A stretch of DNA of 64,000 nucleotides from Pseudarthrobacter chlorophenolicus A6. Lineage in GTDB: Bacteria; Actinomycetota; Actinomycetes; Actinomycetales; Micrococcaceae. The stretch spans positions 1,560,980 through 1,624,979 of the forward strand of contig NC_011886.1 of the NCBI RefSeq assembly GCF_000022025.1, in the 5' to 3' direction. A program made the position numbers and the translations under genes. Below are positions 1 through 7,699 of this stretch, piece by piece (the stretch's first letter is position 1; each line of letters begins with the position of its first letter). The notes under the pieces were generated by a model that did no database searches, was not told the origin of the DNA, and worked only from the letters and a program-made list of their open reading frames with translations.

Positions 1-1587
1 GCCGCGCTCAAGGACACCACCCTGCTGAACATGGGCATTTTCGGCCTGTTCGTGGCCGTCACCATGGTGATCGTGTTCCGTGCCAGCCGGAACAACAAGA
101 CCGCCGCCGACTACTACGCCGCCGGCCGCTCCTTCACGGGATCGCAGAACGGCACCGCCATCGCCGGCGACTACCTTTCCGCAGCTTCGTTCCTGGGCAT
201 CACCGGCGCCATCGCCATCAACGGGTATGACGGCTTCATGTACTCCATCGGATTCCTGGTGGCGTGGCTGGTGGCGCTGCTCCTGGTGGCTGAGCTGCTC
301 CGCAACACCGGCAAGTTCACCATGGCCGACGTGCTGTCGTTCCGGCTCAAGCAGCGGCCCGTCCGCATCGCCGCCGCCATCTCCACCCTGGCTGTCTGCT
401 TCTTCTACCTCCTGGCCCAGATGGCCGGAGCCGGCAGCCTGATCTCCCTGCTGCTGGGCATCAGCGACTGGGGCGGACAGGCCTTGGTGATCATCGTGGT
501 CGGCGCGCTCATGATCATGTACGTCCTCATCGGCGGCATGAAGGGCACCACGTGGGTGCAGATCATCAAAGCCATCCTGCTGATCGCCGGTGCCGCCGTC
601 ATGACGCTCTGGGTCCTGGCCATCTACGGGTTCAACCTTTCGGCGCTCCTGGGCGGTGCCGTGGAAACGGCCAACAACCCGGCGGTCCTCAACCCGGGCC
701 TGCAGTACGGCAAGAGCGAAACCTCCAAGCTGGACTTCATGTCCCTGGGCCTCGCCCTGGTCCTGGGCACAGCGGCCCTGCCCCACGTCCTGATGCGCTT
801 CTACACGGTCCCCACGGCCAAGGAAGCCCGCAAATCGGTGGTCTGGTCCATTTGGCTGATCGGCCTGTTCTACCTGTTCACCCTGGTCCTCGGCTACGGT
901 GCTGCTGCACTGGTGGGTGCCGACACCATCAAGTCCGCTCCCGGCGGCGTGAACGCTGCGGCTCCGCTGCTGGCCTTCCACCTCGGCGGCCCGCTGCTGC
1001 TGGGCTTCATCTCCGCCGTGGCGTTTGCCACCATCTTGGCAGTGGTGGCCGGCTTGACCATCACCGCAGCCGCCTCGTTCGCCCATGACATCTACGCCAA
1101 CGTGATCGCCAAGGGCAAGGCGGACGCCGCAACGGAGGTCCGGGTGGCCCGCCGCACGGTGGTGGTGATCGGCATCCTGGCCATCCTTGGCGGCATCCTG
1201 GCCAATGGCCAGAACGTGGCGTTCCTGGTGGCGCTGGCCTTCGCCGTTGCTGCCTCAGCCAACCTGCCCACCATCATCTACTCACTGTTCTGGCGGCGGT
1301 TCACCACCCAGGGCGCAGTGTGGAGCATGTACGGCGGACTCGGTGCAGCCATCATCCTGATCATCTTCTCGCCGGTGGTCTCCGGCGGGGCCACCTCGAT
1401 GATCAAGGACGCACACTTCGCCATCTTCCCGCTCAGCAACCCCGGCATCGTTTCCATCCCGCTGGCGTTCTTCCTCGGCTGGCTCGGTACGGTGCTGGAC
1501 AAGAAGCGGGAGGATCCGGCCAAGCAGGCCGAGATGGAGGTCCGCTCCCTCACCGGTGTTGGTGCCGAAAAGGCAGTCGACCACTAA
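1..1587 (+). CDS. actP: Acetate/cation symporter of the sodium:solute symporter family (5' end outside window)
   Basis: The reading frame is open from base 1, so the true start lies upstream; 528 residues are visible and only a short N-terminal part (probably tens of residues) is missing. The protein is a multi-pass inner-membrane permease with a dozen or so hydrophobic segments. The first loop carries the SSS-family pattern DYYAAGR followed by GDYLSAASFLG, typical of ActP/MctC-like monocarboxylate (acetate, propionate, pyruvate) sodium symporters. The C-terminal tail is short and charged. The family is well recognised, but the substrate is inferred. In this family a small DUF485 membrane protein often precedes the gene; that region is not visible here. 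A strong hairpin follows the stop codon. Confidence 0.88.
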   Translation, partial: AALKDTTLLNMGIFGLFVAVTMVIVFRASRNNKTAADYYAAGRSFTGSQNGTAIAGDYLSAASFLGITGAIAINGYDGFMYSIGFLVAWLVALLLVAELLRNTGKFTMADVLSFRLKQRPVRIAAAISTLAVCFFYLLAQMAGAGSLISLLLGISDWGGQALVIIVVGALMIMYVLIGGMKGTTWVQIIKAILLIAGAAVMTLWVLAIYGFNLSALLGGAVETANNPAVLNPGLQYGKSETSKLDFMSLGLALVLGTAALPHVLMRFYTVPTAKEARKSVVWSIWLIGLFYLFTLVLGYGAAALVGADTIKSAPGGVNAAAPLLAFHLGGPLLLGFISAVAFATILAVVAGLTITAAASFAHDIYANVIAKGKADAATEVRVARRTVVVIGILAILGGILANGQNVAFLVALAFAVAASANLPTIIYSLFWRRFTTQGAVWSMYGGLGAAIILIIFSPVVSGGATSMIKDAHFAIFPLSNPGIVSIPLAFFLGWLGTVLDKKREDPAKQAEMEVRSLTGVGAEKAVDH

Positions 1588-1631
1588 CGCCGTAGCCGAC
1601 CACTAACGCCCTGTCCGGAAACGGGCACGCA

Positions 1632-1676
1632 AAAGGCCCCCGCCAACGTGGACTGTCCATGGTGGCGGGGGCCTTT
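1632..1676. terminator. Bidirectional hairpin terminator between convergent genes
   Basis: A near-perfect inverted repeat (AAAGGCCCCCGCCA pairing with TGGCGGGGGCCTTT) sits between the stop of the symporter gene and the stop of the minus-strand membrane protein. The A-run at one end and T-run at the other suit termination in both directions. Confidence 0.8.
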
Positions 1677-1687
1677 GGGTTGCGTTG

Positions 1688-2365
1688 CTAGGCGGCCGGG
1701 CGCAGCTTGATGTTCGTCATCTTCAGCTCGTCCGTGCCCTCGAACCGGTAGGCCAGGTCAACCTTCTTACCCTCGCAGGTGATGACCCCTCCCACGTCCG
1801 CCGACTTGACGCCGTTCTCGGTGGCAACCTGCATGCTGTTGTAGGCGGGCGAGCAGGTTCCGTCCATTTTCAGGCTCTCGACGCCGGAGATGAAGGCTTC
1901 CTTGGACAGCTGCTCCTGCAGTGCCGGGTCCAGGTAGTCGTCGTACGCTTTGGAGCTGTCTCCGGCAATGACGAGCTTGGTGAAACCGTCAGCCAGGTCT
2001 TTGGCGTGGTTGGTGGCGCTGCCGGCCACATTGACCAGGATGACGATGCCCACCACCACAAGGAGCAGCACGCCGCCGATGGCCGTCAGGATGATCCACA
2101 GCCGGGGCCGCTTCCTTGCCGGCGGTTCTCCGCCGGGGAGCCCGAACGGACCTGCGCCCCGGTACTGCTCCGGTTGTTGCTGGGCGTACGGGTTGTTCGG
2201 GTTTCCGGCGGGTTGGGCGCCTGGAGACGGGCTGCCCTGCTGCGGCTGGCCGTACGGGGGATTCGGGGTGGCGCCGGGGTATCCGGCGGGAGGCTGCTGC
2301 GGCGGCTGTGGCAGCTGCCCGGAGCCTGGGTGTCCGGGCTGGTACGGTTCCTGGGGATTGCTCAA
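1688..2365 (-). CDS. Membrane-anchored protein with Pro/Gln/Gly-rich cytoplasmic N-terminus
   Basis: With a TTG start at 2365 (GGAAAGG lies just upstream) the product is 225 residues. Residues 1-85 are low-complexity, rich in Pro, Gln, Gly and Tyr, ending in a basic KRPR stop-transfer patch. One membrane segment spans about 89-112. The outer domain (113-225) contains two cysteines (GTCSP and ITCEG) that could form a disulfide. This architecture is common among actinobacterial cell-envelope proteins of unknown function; the outer domain looks like the small DUF4878-like fold, but that is a guess. The frame stays open upstream to 2443, but that extension lacks the low-complexity character and is probably not translated. 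Confidence 0.7.
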   Translation of the reverse strand: MSNPQEPYQPGHPGSGQLPQPPQQPPAGYPGATPNPPYGQPQQGSPSPGAQPAGNPNNPYAQQQPEQYRGAGPFGLPGGEPPARKRPRLWIILTAIGGVLLLVVVGIVILVNVAGSATNHAKDLADGFTKLVIAGDSSKAYDDYLDPALQEQLSKEAFISGVESLKMDGTCSPAYNSMQVATENGVKSADVGGVITCEGKKVDLAYRFEGTDELKMTNIKLRPAA

Positions 2366-2514
2366 AGTGGAGCCTTTCCGGATGTGGTGCCTGGCACCGC
2401 CTGGTGCGGGCCTGTTCAGGCTCCGCACGGATAACTGCCACAAGCCTATAACCCGTGCCGCCGGCTCAGCCCGCGCCGGCCATATGCTTCAGGCCACTCC
2501 GGCCATACAGAGGG

Positions 2515-2988
2515 TCAGCTTCCCTGCGGACCCCGCTCGAGCAGCGGCTGCACGCGGAAAGGGATGAGCTCGCCCATGGCCAGCGCAGTGTCCGCCCGTT
2601 CCACGCCATCGCACGCGAGGATTTTGCCGTTGATGCGGAAAAGGTCCTCGGCATCCTGGGCCACTACGCGCAGCAGCAGGTCTGCGGACCCGGTCAGGCC
2701 GTAGCCCTCCAGGATCTCCGGGATGGCCGCCAAATCCTGTGCCAGCCGGGTGAGCTTCTGCTGCTGGACGTGGACGGAAATGAAAGCCATCAGCGGGTAC
2801 CCCAGGGCGGCAGTATTGATCCTGCGTTCGAAGGACAGGAAGACGTGCTTCTTTTCGAGCTGGGCCATCCGCGCCTGCACAGTGTTCCTGGACAGTCCCA
2901 GTTTCTGCGCGAGGGCCACCACGGTCCTCCTGGGGTCCTGGGCCAGTGCCGAAAGCAGGCGGGTGTCAGTGCCATCCAGAGCTTGCAT
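2515..2988 (-). CDS. Lrp/AsnC-family regulator, candidate BkdR
   Basis: 157 residues from the ATG at 2988; the frame extends 10 codons further upstream, but family proteins begin at MQALDGTD. Residues 1-55 form the winged helix-turn-helix (LAQKLGLSRNTVQARMAQL), and the rest is the Lrp-type ligand-binding/oligomerisation domain (GSADLLLRV). It is transcribed away from bkdABC, starting 193 bp from it. Divergent Lrp-type BkdR activators of branched-chain oxoacid dehydrogenase operons are known in Pseudomonas, so this is the likely local regulator, responding to branched-chain amino acids or oxoacids. A dyad-symmetric site in the shared promoter region (3026-3049) fits an Lrp operator. Confidence 0.85.
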   Translation of the reverse strand: MQALDGTDTRLLSALAQDPRRTVVALAQKLGLSRNTVQARMAQLEKKHVFLSFERRINTAALGYPLMAFISVHVQQQKLTRLAQDLAAIPEILEGYGLTGSADLLLRVVAQDAEDLFRINGKILACDGVERADTALAMGELIPFRVQPLLERGPQGS

Positions 2989-3025
2989 AATGCGCAACGG
3001 TAGCACGGTGCAGACCACTGCCTTA

Positions 3026-3049
3026 GGGCATTCTGCTCAATAAATGCCC
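3026..3049. promoter_or_regulatory. Candidate Lrp/BkdR operator (perfect 7-bp dyad)
   Basis: GGGCATT at 3026-3032 and AATGCCC at 3043-3049 form a perfect inverted repeat with a 10-bp A/T-richer centre, in the intergenic region between the Lrp gene and bkdA. Size and position suit an Lrp/AsnC dimer. No binding data. Confidence 0.45.
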
Positions 3050-3072
3050 CGGTGGTTGTACCCCCTGAGCAT

Positions 3073-3088
3073 TGTGAGTAGGGTCACA
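3073..3088. promoter_or_regulatory. CRP/GlxR-type binding site upstream of bkdA
   Basis: The sequence TGTGAGTAGGGTCACA has both perfect CRP-family half-sites, TGTGA-N6-TCACA. It lies about 93 bp upstream of the bkdA start and 24 bp beyond the Lrp-type dyad. Actinobacterial CRP/GlxR proteins recognise this pattern, so cAMP-linked control of the bkd operon is likely. Confidence 0.7.
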
Positions 3089-3180
3089 GTATTCGGGCGA
3101 AGGGGCCCGGAAGGCCGCGGTTTGCAGGACCACAAGTCCCGGCTCCGCAGGTCACCGACGACAGAAGTTGCGGGGCTATC

Positions 3181-4368
3181 GTGTCTACAGACAAAACGGG
3201 CCAGGGCGGCGCACAAGCCCATGAGGGCGCCGGGGAATTTCAGGAGCCGGGGTCATCCGGCGTTCCGGTACAAGGGCTGGTCCAGCTGATCACACCGTCG
3301 GGGGAGCGGGTGAGCCATCCCGAATTCGATCTCTGGGTGCAGGACATCACGGACGAACACCTTTGCTCGCTATTCGAGGACATGACCGTCATCCGGCGCA
3401 TCGATGTCGAGGCAACGGCTCTCCAGCGCCAGGGCGAACTCGCCCTGTGGCCCCCTCTGCTGGGGCAGGAAGCGGCACAAATAGGATCCGGCAGGTCGCT
3501 GCGCAGCGACGATTTCGTCTTCTCCAGCTACCGTGAAAACGGTGTGGCCTACTGCCGCGGCGTGGACCTCACAGACCTCCTGCGGGTGTGGCGCGGCAAC
3601 GCCTCCGGCGGCTGGGATCCGTACGCCATCAACATGGCAACGCCCCAGATCATCATCGGCGCCCAGACCCTGCATGCCACCGGCTACGCCATGGGCATCC
3701 AGAACGACGGCGCAGATTCCGTGGCCGTCACCTATTTCGGTGACGGCGCGACGAGCGAGGGCGATGTCAATGAAGCCCTGGTCTTCGCGGCCAGCTTCCA
3801 GGCTCCCGTAGTGTTTTTTTGCACCAACAACCACTGGGCCATTTCGGAACCGGTCCGGCTCCAGTCGCACATCCAGCTCGCGGACCGCGCTGCCGGCTTC
3901 GGGATCCCCAGCCTGCGGGTGGACGGTAACGACGTCCTGGCCGTCATGGCGGCCACTCGCGTTGCCCTCGACCGGGCGCGGCGCGGCGGCGGGCCCACCT
4001 TCATCGAAGCCGTCACCTACCGGATGGGGCCGCACACCACCGCTGACGACCCCACCCGGTACCGCGACGCCAACGAACTGGAGGACTGGGCCGCCAAGGA
4101 CCCGATCAGCCGGGTGGCGGCGCTGCTGGAACGCAAGGGGCTCCTGACCGACGAACTGCAGGAACACGTCAGGAACAGCGCGGATGCCGTGGCCCGCGAG
4201 ATGCGGAAAGGCTGCACCACCATGCCGGACCCGCAGCCCATGGACGTTTTCAAGCACGTCTACAGCGCACCGAACTCGTGGCTGGACCGCCAGCAGGACC
4301 ACTACGCCCGTTACCTGGCCTCTTTCGGGGACTCCGCAGGTGCCGTTTCAGGAGAAGGTGCACGCTGA
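3181..4368 (+). CDS. bkdA: Branched-chain 2-oxoacid dehydrogenase E1 component, alpha subunit
   Basis: 395 residues from a GTG start; the ribosome site is weak, and the first ~30 residues (Gly/Ala-rich) are poorly conserved, so a later start is possible. It is the thiamine-diphosphate E1alpha subunit that decarboxylates branched-chain 2-oxoacids. The thiamine diphosphate/Mg motif begins GDGATSEGDVNEA at residue 187 and ends at the Asn pair near 215; the SSYRENG and RMGPHTTADDP motifs are also present. Its stop overlaps the bkdB start by one base. With bkdB and bkdC it forms the decarboxylase-acyltransferase part of the complex; no E3 gene is in the window. Branched-chain rather than pyruvate specificity is inferred from the neighbouring leucine-degradation operon. 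Confidence 0.9.
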   Translation: MSTDKTGQGGAQAHEGAGEFQEPGSSGVPVQGLVQLITPSGERVSHPEFDLWVQDITDEHLCSLFEDMTVIRRIDVEATALQRQGELALWPPLLGQEAAQIGSGRSLRSDDFVFSSYRENGVAYCRGVDLTDLLRVWRGNASGGWDPYAINMATPQIIIGAQTLHATGYAMGIQNDGADSVAVTYFGDGATSEGDVNEALVFAASFQAPVVFFCTNNHWAISEPVRLQSHIQLADRAAGFGIPSLRVDGNDVLAVMAATRVALDRARRGGGPTFIEAVTYRMGPHTTADDPTRYRDANELEDWAAKDPISRVAALLERKGLLTDELQEHVRNSADAVAREMRKGCTTMPDPQPMDVFKHVYSAPNSWLDRQQDHYARYLASFGDSAGAVSGEGAR

Positions 4369-5378
4369 TGACTTCCATGACCTTTGCCCGCGCCATCAAT
4401 GCGGGACTGCGCAAGTCGCTCGACCATGACCCCAAGGTTGTCCTTCTCGGTGAGGACATCGGCACCCTCGGCGGCGTGTTCCGGGTGACCGACGGACTGC
4501 AGAAGGACTTCGGCAAGCACCGCGTGGTGGACACGCCCCTGGCCGAATCCGCCATCGTGGGTGCCGCCGTCGGCCTTGCCTACCGCGGCTACCGCCCCGT
4601 GGTGGAAATCCAGTTCGACGGGTTCATCTATCCCGCGTTCGACCAGATTGTCAGCCAGGTGGCCAAGCTGCATTACCGCACCCGCGGCGCAGTGAAAATG
4701 CCCATCACCATCCGGGTGCCGTTCGGCGGCGGCATCGGCTCGCCGGAGCACCACTCCGAGTCGCCGGAAGCCTACTTCACGCACACCTCCGGACTGCGGG
4801 TGGTCACCGTTTCGAACCCCCAGGACGCGCACACGGTGATCCAGCAGGCTATCGCCAGCGACGACCCCGTTCTCTACTTCGAGCCGAAGCGGCGGTATCA
4901 CGACAAGGGCGAGGTGGATGAGGCCGCCGGACTGGACGCTGCAGTTCCAATGGGCCAGGCCAGGGTCCTGACCGACGGAACCGACGTCACCCTCGTGGCT
5001 TATGGCCCGCTGGTGAAGACCGCCCTGGACGCCGCCTCGGCTGCTGCCGACGAAGGCATCTCCATCCAGGTCATCGACCTGCGCTCGCTGTCACCGGTGG
5101 ACTACGGCACCGTGGTGGCTTCGGTCCGGAAGACCGGCCGCCTGGTGATCACGCACGAGGCCGGGCAGTCCGGCGGGCTGGGGGCCGAGGTGGCCGCCAG
5201 CATCACCGAGCGGTGCTTCTACCACCTGGAAGCCGCACCCGTCAGGGTTACCGGCTTCGACATCCCGTACCCCTATTCGAAACTCGAGATGCACCACCTG
5301 CCGGGCCTGGATCGGATCCTCGATGGCGTGGACCGTGCACTGGGGCGGCCGAATTCACTGAGCGGGCTGGAAGGATGA
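4368..5378 (+). CDS. bkdB: Branched-chain 2-oxoacid dehydrogenase E1 component, beta subunit
   Basis: 336 residues from the ATG at 4368, which shares a base with the bkdA stop and has GGAGAAGG upstream. The longer upstream frame (from 4278) is only bkdA read in another frame. The N-terminal half contains the transketolase pyrimidine-binding domain (LGEDIGTLGGVFRVT, DTPLAESAIVG), and the C-terminal half the transketolase C domain. E1alpha and E1beta form the alpha2beta2 heterotetramer that transfers the acyl group to the E2 lipoyl arm. Length is normal for the family. Translational coupling to both neighbours implies a fixed stoichiometry. Confidence 0.92.
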   Translation: MTSMTFARAINAGLRKSLDHDPKVVLLGEDIGTLGGVFRVTDGLQKDFGKHRVVDTPLAESAIVGAAVGLAYRGYRPVVEIQFDGFIYPAFDQIVSQVAKLHYRTRGAVKMPITIRVPFGGGIGSPEHHSESPEAYFTHTSGLRVVTVSNPQDAHTVIQQAIASDDPVLYFEPKRRYHDKGEVDEAAGLDAAVPMGQARVLTDGTDVTLVAYGPLVKTALDAASAAADEGISIQVIDLRSLSPVDYGTVVASVRKTGRLVITHEAGQSGGLGAEVAASITERCFYHLEAAPVRVTGFDIPYPYSKLEMHHLPGLDRILDGVDRALGRPNSLSGLEG

Positions 5379-6838
5379 GCGTCACCATGATCAAGGAATT
5401 CCGGCTTCCCGACCTCGGGGAAGGGCTCACCGAGTCAGAAATCCTCAGCTGGAAAGTGGCCGTGGGTGACACCGTCAGCCTGAACCAGGTCATTGCCGAG
5501 GTGGAGACAGCCAAGGCGGTGGTGGAGTTGCCGTCCCCTTTCGCCGGCGTCATCAGGGAACTGCATGAGCAGCCAGGGACGGTTGTTGAGGTGGGCAAGC
5601 CCATCGTCTCCTTCGAGGTAGCGGACGACGCCGGGCCGGCACCGGCGGGGCACGCCGCACCGTCGCAGGGCGTTACGCCAGCCGGGCAGGCGGCGGCGGG
5701 AGAGGAACCGGCGGCTCCCAAACGGGAACCCAACCTGGTGGGGTACGGTGCCGTCGTCGAAAGCTCCGGCCGGCCCGCGCGCCGCCCACGGATCTTTGCC
5801 CCGGTGGTTGAGCCCGCCGATGCCGGGTCCCCGGTGGTTGAGCCTGCCGATGCCGGGTCCCCGGTGGTTGAGCCTGCCGATGCCGGGTCCCCGGTGGTTG
5901 AGCCTGCCGAAACCATGGTTAGGGAGGCCCGGGCGGGCGTACCCTCCGGCGACCGGCCGCGCTCCACGCCTCCGGTCCGCAAGCTGGCCAGGGACCTCGG
6001 TGTTGACCTGGCGGTGGTTCCCGGCACCGGCCCGGAAGGCCTGATCACGCGCGAGGACGTCCGGGAGTTCCTGCGGCAGGGCAGTGCCGGGCAGCCCGAC
6101 GCGCCCGCCGGCCAGGCGCCTGCGGGGGACGGGGGAGAGCGGGAAACCCGGACGCCCATCAAGGGCGTCCGCAAGCACACGGCCGCCGCGATGGTCTCCA
6201 GCGCTTTCACCGCCCCGCACGCCACCGAGTTCCTCACCGTGGACGTCACCCCCACCATGGAGCTGCTGGCGAAACTGCGGGGGACCCGGGCGTTCGCCGG
6301 GCTCAAGCTGACACCTCTGACACTCGCCGCCAAGGCGGTGCTGATCGCGCTGCGCCGCCATCCGTCGCTGAACTCCCGCTGGGATGAGGCGAACCAGGAG
6401 ATCGTTACTTTCAACTACGTGAACCTGGGCGTCGCGGCTGCCACCCCGCGGGGACTGACGGTGCCGAACATCAAGGATGCGCACTCGCTGACCCTGGAGC
6501 AGCTGGCGGAGGCGCTGGCGGTGCTGGCGGACACCGCGCGGTCCGGGAAAACGGCGCCGTCAGACCTGTCCGGCGGAACCATGTCCATCACCAACATCGG
6601 CGTTTTCGGCATCGATGCCGGGACGCCCATCCTCAACCCCGGCGAAGCCGCCATCCTGGCATTGGGTGCCGTGCGGTCCATGCCGTGGGAGTACCGCGGT
6701 GAGGTGGCCCTGCGGCAGGTGATGACCCTGAGCCTGTCCTTCGACCACCGCCTGGTGGACGGTGAGCAGGGCTCCCGGTTCCTGGCCGACGTCGGGGCAG
6801 TCCTGGCAGAGCCGGGAATGGTCCTGACAATGGTCTGA
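5375..6838 (+). CDS. bkdC: Branched-chain 2-oxoacid dehydrogenase E2, dihydrolipoamide acyltransferase
   Basis: 487 residues from ATG 5375 (overlaps the bkdB stop); ATG 5387 is an alternative with better spacing to GGAAGG. A single lipoyl domain spans about 5-80, with lipoyl lysine K47 in VETAKAVVE. The Pro/Ala/Gly linker contains three perfect PVVEPADAGS repeats plus part of a fourth (residues about 143-180). The peripheral-subunit (E3/E1) binding domain is near 200-234, and the catalytic domain ends with the active-site motif H458-R-L-V-D-G. The enzyme transfers the branched acyl group from lipoyl to CoA in the complex core. The repeat-bearing linker is unusual; see the repeat entry. Confidence 0.92.
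   Translation: MSVTMIKEFRLPDLGEGLTESEILSWKVAVGDTVSLNQVIAEVETAKAVVELPSPFAGVIRELHEQPGTVVEVGKPIVSFEVADDAGPAPAGHAAPSQGVTPAGQAAAGEEPAAPKREPNLVGYGAVVESSGRPARRPRIFAPVVEPADAGSPVVEPADAGSPVVEPADAGSPVVEPAETMVREARAGVPSGDRPRSTPPVRKLARDLGVDLAVVPGTGPEGLITREDVREFLRQGSAGQPDAPAGQAPAGDGGERETRTPIKGVRKHTAAAMVSSAFTAPHATEFLTVDVTPTMELLAKLRGTRAFAGLKLTPLTLAAKAVLIALRRHPSLNSRWDEANQEIVTFNYVNLGVAAATPRGLTVPNIKDAHSLTLEQLAEALAVLADTARSGKTAPSDLSGGTMSITNIGVFGIDAGTPILNPGEAAILALGAVRSMPWEYRGEVALRQVMTLSLSFDHRLVDGEQGSRFLADVGAVLAEPGMVLTMV
5801..5914 (+). repeat. 30-bp in-frame tandem repeat in the E2 linker
   Basis: A 30-bp unit occurs at 5801-5830, 5831-5860 and 5861-5890 (units differ by a single C/T), followed by a partial fourth copy that diverges after 20 bp. 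The unit encodes PVVEPADAGS. The last copy continues as GGTTGAGCCTGCCGAAACC, which on the other strand is one base off GTTTCGACAGGCTCAACCAC, a short sequence I remember as widely dispersed in Micrococcales genomes. Confidence 0.9.
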
Positions 6839-6858
6839 CTCCGCCCGGAACCAGGACG

Positions 6859-7521
6859 TCAGCGCGTTTGCGGGCTGTCCACCGTCAGTGCGGCGAGCGC
6901 CATCTCCTCGAGCAGCGGCCGGGCTGCGGCCGCCATCCGGCGGCCGTGGCTCCGGACCGAGTGCGGGGTGGAGTTGATCAGCCCGAACGTGGCGTGCGCC
7001 CGGGTCCGGAGTTCGGCGGCGTCCGTGCCGGGGTGGAGCCTGGACAGGACATCCACCCACACCTCCACGTAGCTGCGCTGCAGCGCCCGCACGGCTGACT
7101 GGTCCTGTTCGGAGAGGTTGCTGAGGTCCCGGTCCTGCACGCGGATCACCTCGGGTTTGCCGAGGGCGAAGTCCACCTGGAACTCCACGAGGCGGCGCAG
7201 GGCCAGGCGCGGATCCGCGTTCTCTGCGACCACCTTCCGCCCGCCGTCCAGCAGCTCCCGGCTGACGGTGGCCAGCAGGTCCGCCAGGACAGCCTGCTTG
7301 CCGGGGAAGTGCCGGTAGACGGCCGGTCCGCTGACCCCCGCCGCCGCTCCGAGGTCTTCGAGGGAAACGCTCTTGAACCCGTTGACGGCGAACAGCGAAG
7401 CGGCCGCGGCAAGCAGGGCCTGGCGGCGGTCTTCCTTGGCTTTGCTGCGCTGGGTTGCGCCGGCGGGCCGGGCGGCGGGGGCGTCAGTCCCGGTGCTGTT
7501 GGCTTCATCGGTTGTGGGCAC
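6859..7521 (-). CDS. TetR-family repressor, candidate regulator of the leucine/isovalerate operon
   Basis: 220 residues. After a Thr/Ala-rich N-terminal stretch the HTH lies about residues 45-75 (SLEDLGAAAGVSGPAVYRHF), followed by an all-helical ligand-binding domain. It is convergent with bkdC (20 bp apart) and divergent from the carboxylase operon, 178 bp from it. The M. tuberculosis homologous locus also carries a TetR gene (Rv2506). Two matching palindromes in the shared promoter are the likely operators. The ligand is probably an acyl-CoA of the pathway, by inference from position. Confidence 0.85.
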   Translation of the reverse strand: MPTTDEANSTGTDAPAARPAGATQRSKAKEDRRQALLAAAASLFAVNGFKSVSLEDLGAAAGVSGPAVYRHFPGKQAVLADLLATVSRELLDGGRKVVAENADPRLALRRLVEFQVDFALGKPEVIRVQDRDLSNLSEQDQSAVRALQRSYVEVWVDVLSRLHPGTDAAELRTRAHATFGLINSTPHSVRSHGRRMAAAARPLLEEMALAALTVDSPQTR

Positions 7522-7562
7522 ATTTCCTCCTCAAACCCGCAGAGTCTAACAAGGCTGCCGCC

Positions 7563-7578
7563 TGTGTTGGACATCACA
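7563..7578. promoter_or_regulatory. CRP/GlxR-like site upstream of the carboxylase operon
   Basis: TGTGTTGGACATCACA matches TGTGA-N6-TCACA at 9 of 10 half-site bases. It abuts the first TetR-type palindrome and lies about 120 bp upstream of accD1. Together with the perfect site before bkdA it suggests shared cAMP-linked control of both leucine operons. Confidence 0.55.
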
Positions 7579-7594
7579 GTTAATAGAGACTAAC
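7579..7594. promoter_or_regulatory. TetR-type operator, copy 1
   Basis: GTTAATAGAGACTAAC: inverted half-sites GTTANT and ANTAAC around a 4-bp centre. The second copy has the same architecture with its centre 26 bp away. Located between the divergent TetR gene and the carboxylase operon. Confidence 0.65.
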
Positions 7595-7604
7595 CTGAAT
7601 TTCA

Positions 7605-7620
7605 GTTACTGGGCACTAAC
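7605..7620. promoter_or_regulatory. TetR-type operator, copy 2
   Basis: GTTACTGGGCACTAAC: same GTTANT-N4-ANTAAC layout as copy 1. Paired sites suggest cooperative binding of two TetR dimers. A further TCTAAC half-site-like sequence lies near 7544-7549. Confidence 0.65.
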
Positions 7621-7699
7621 CGAGTCCGTTGTTTGGTGGCCTTGCCCACTGACCTTTGCCACCGGATTTGCCCGCCGAATGAGAGAACAGGAAGCGTCG

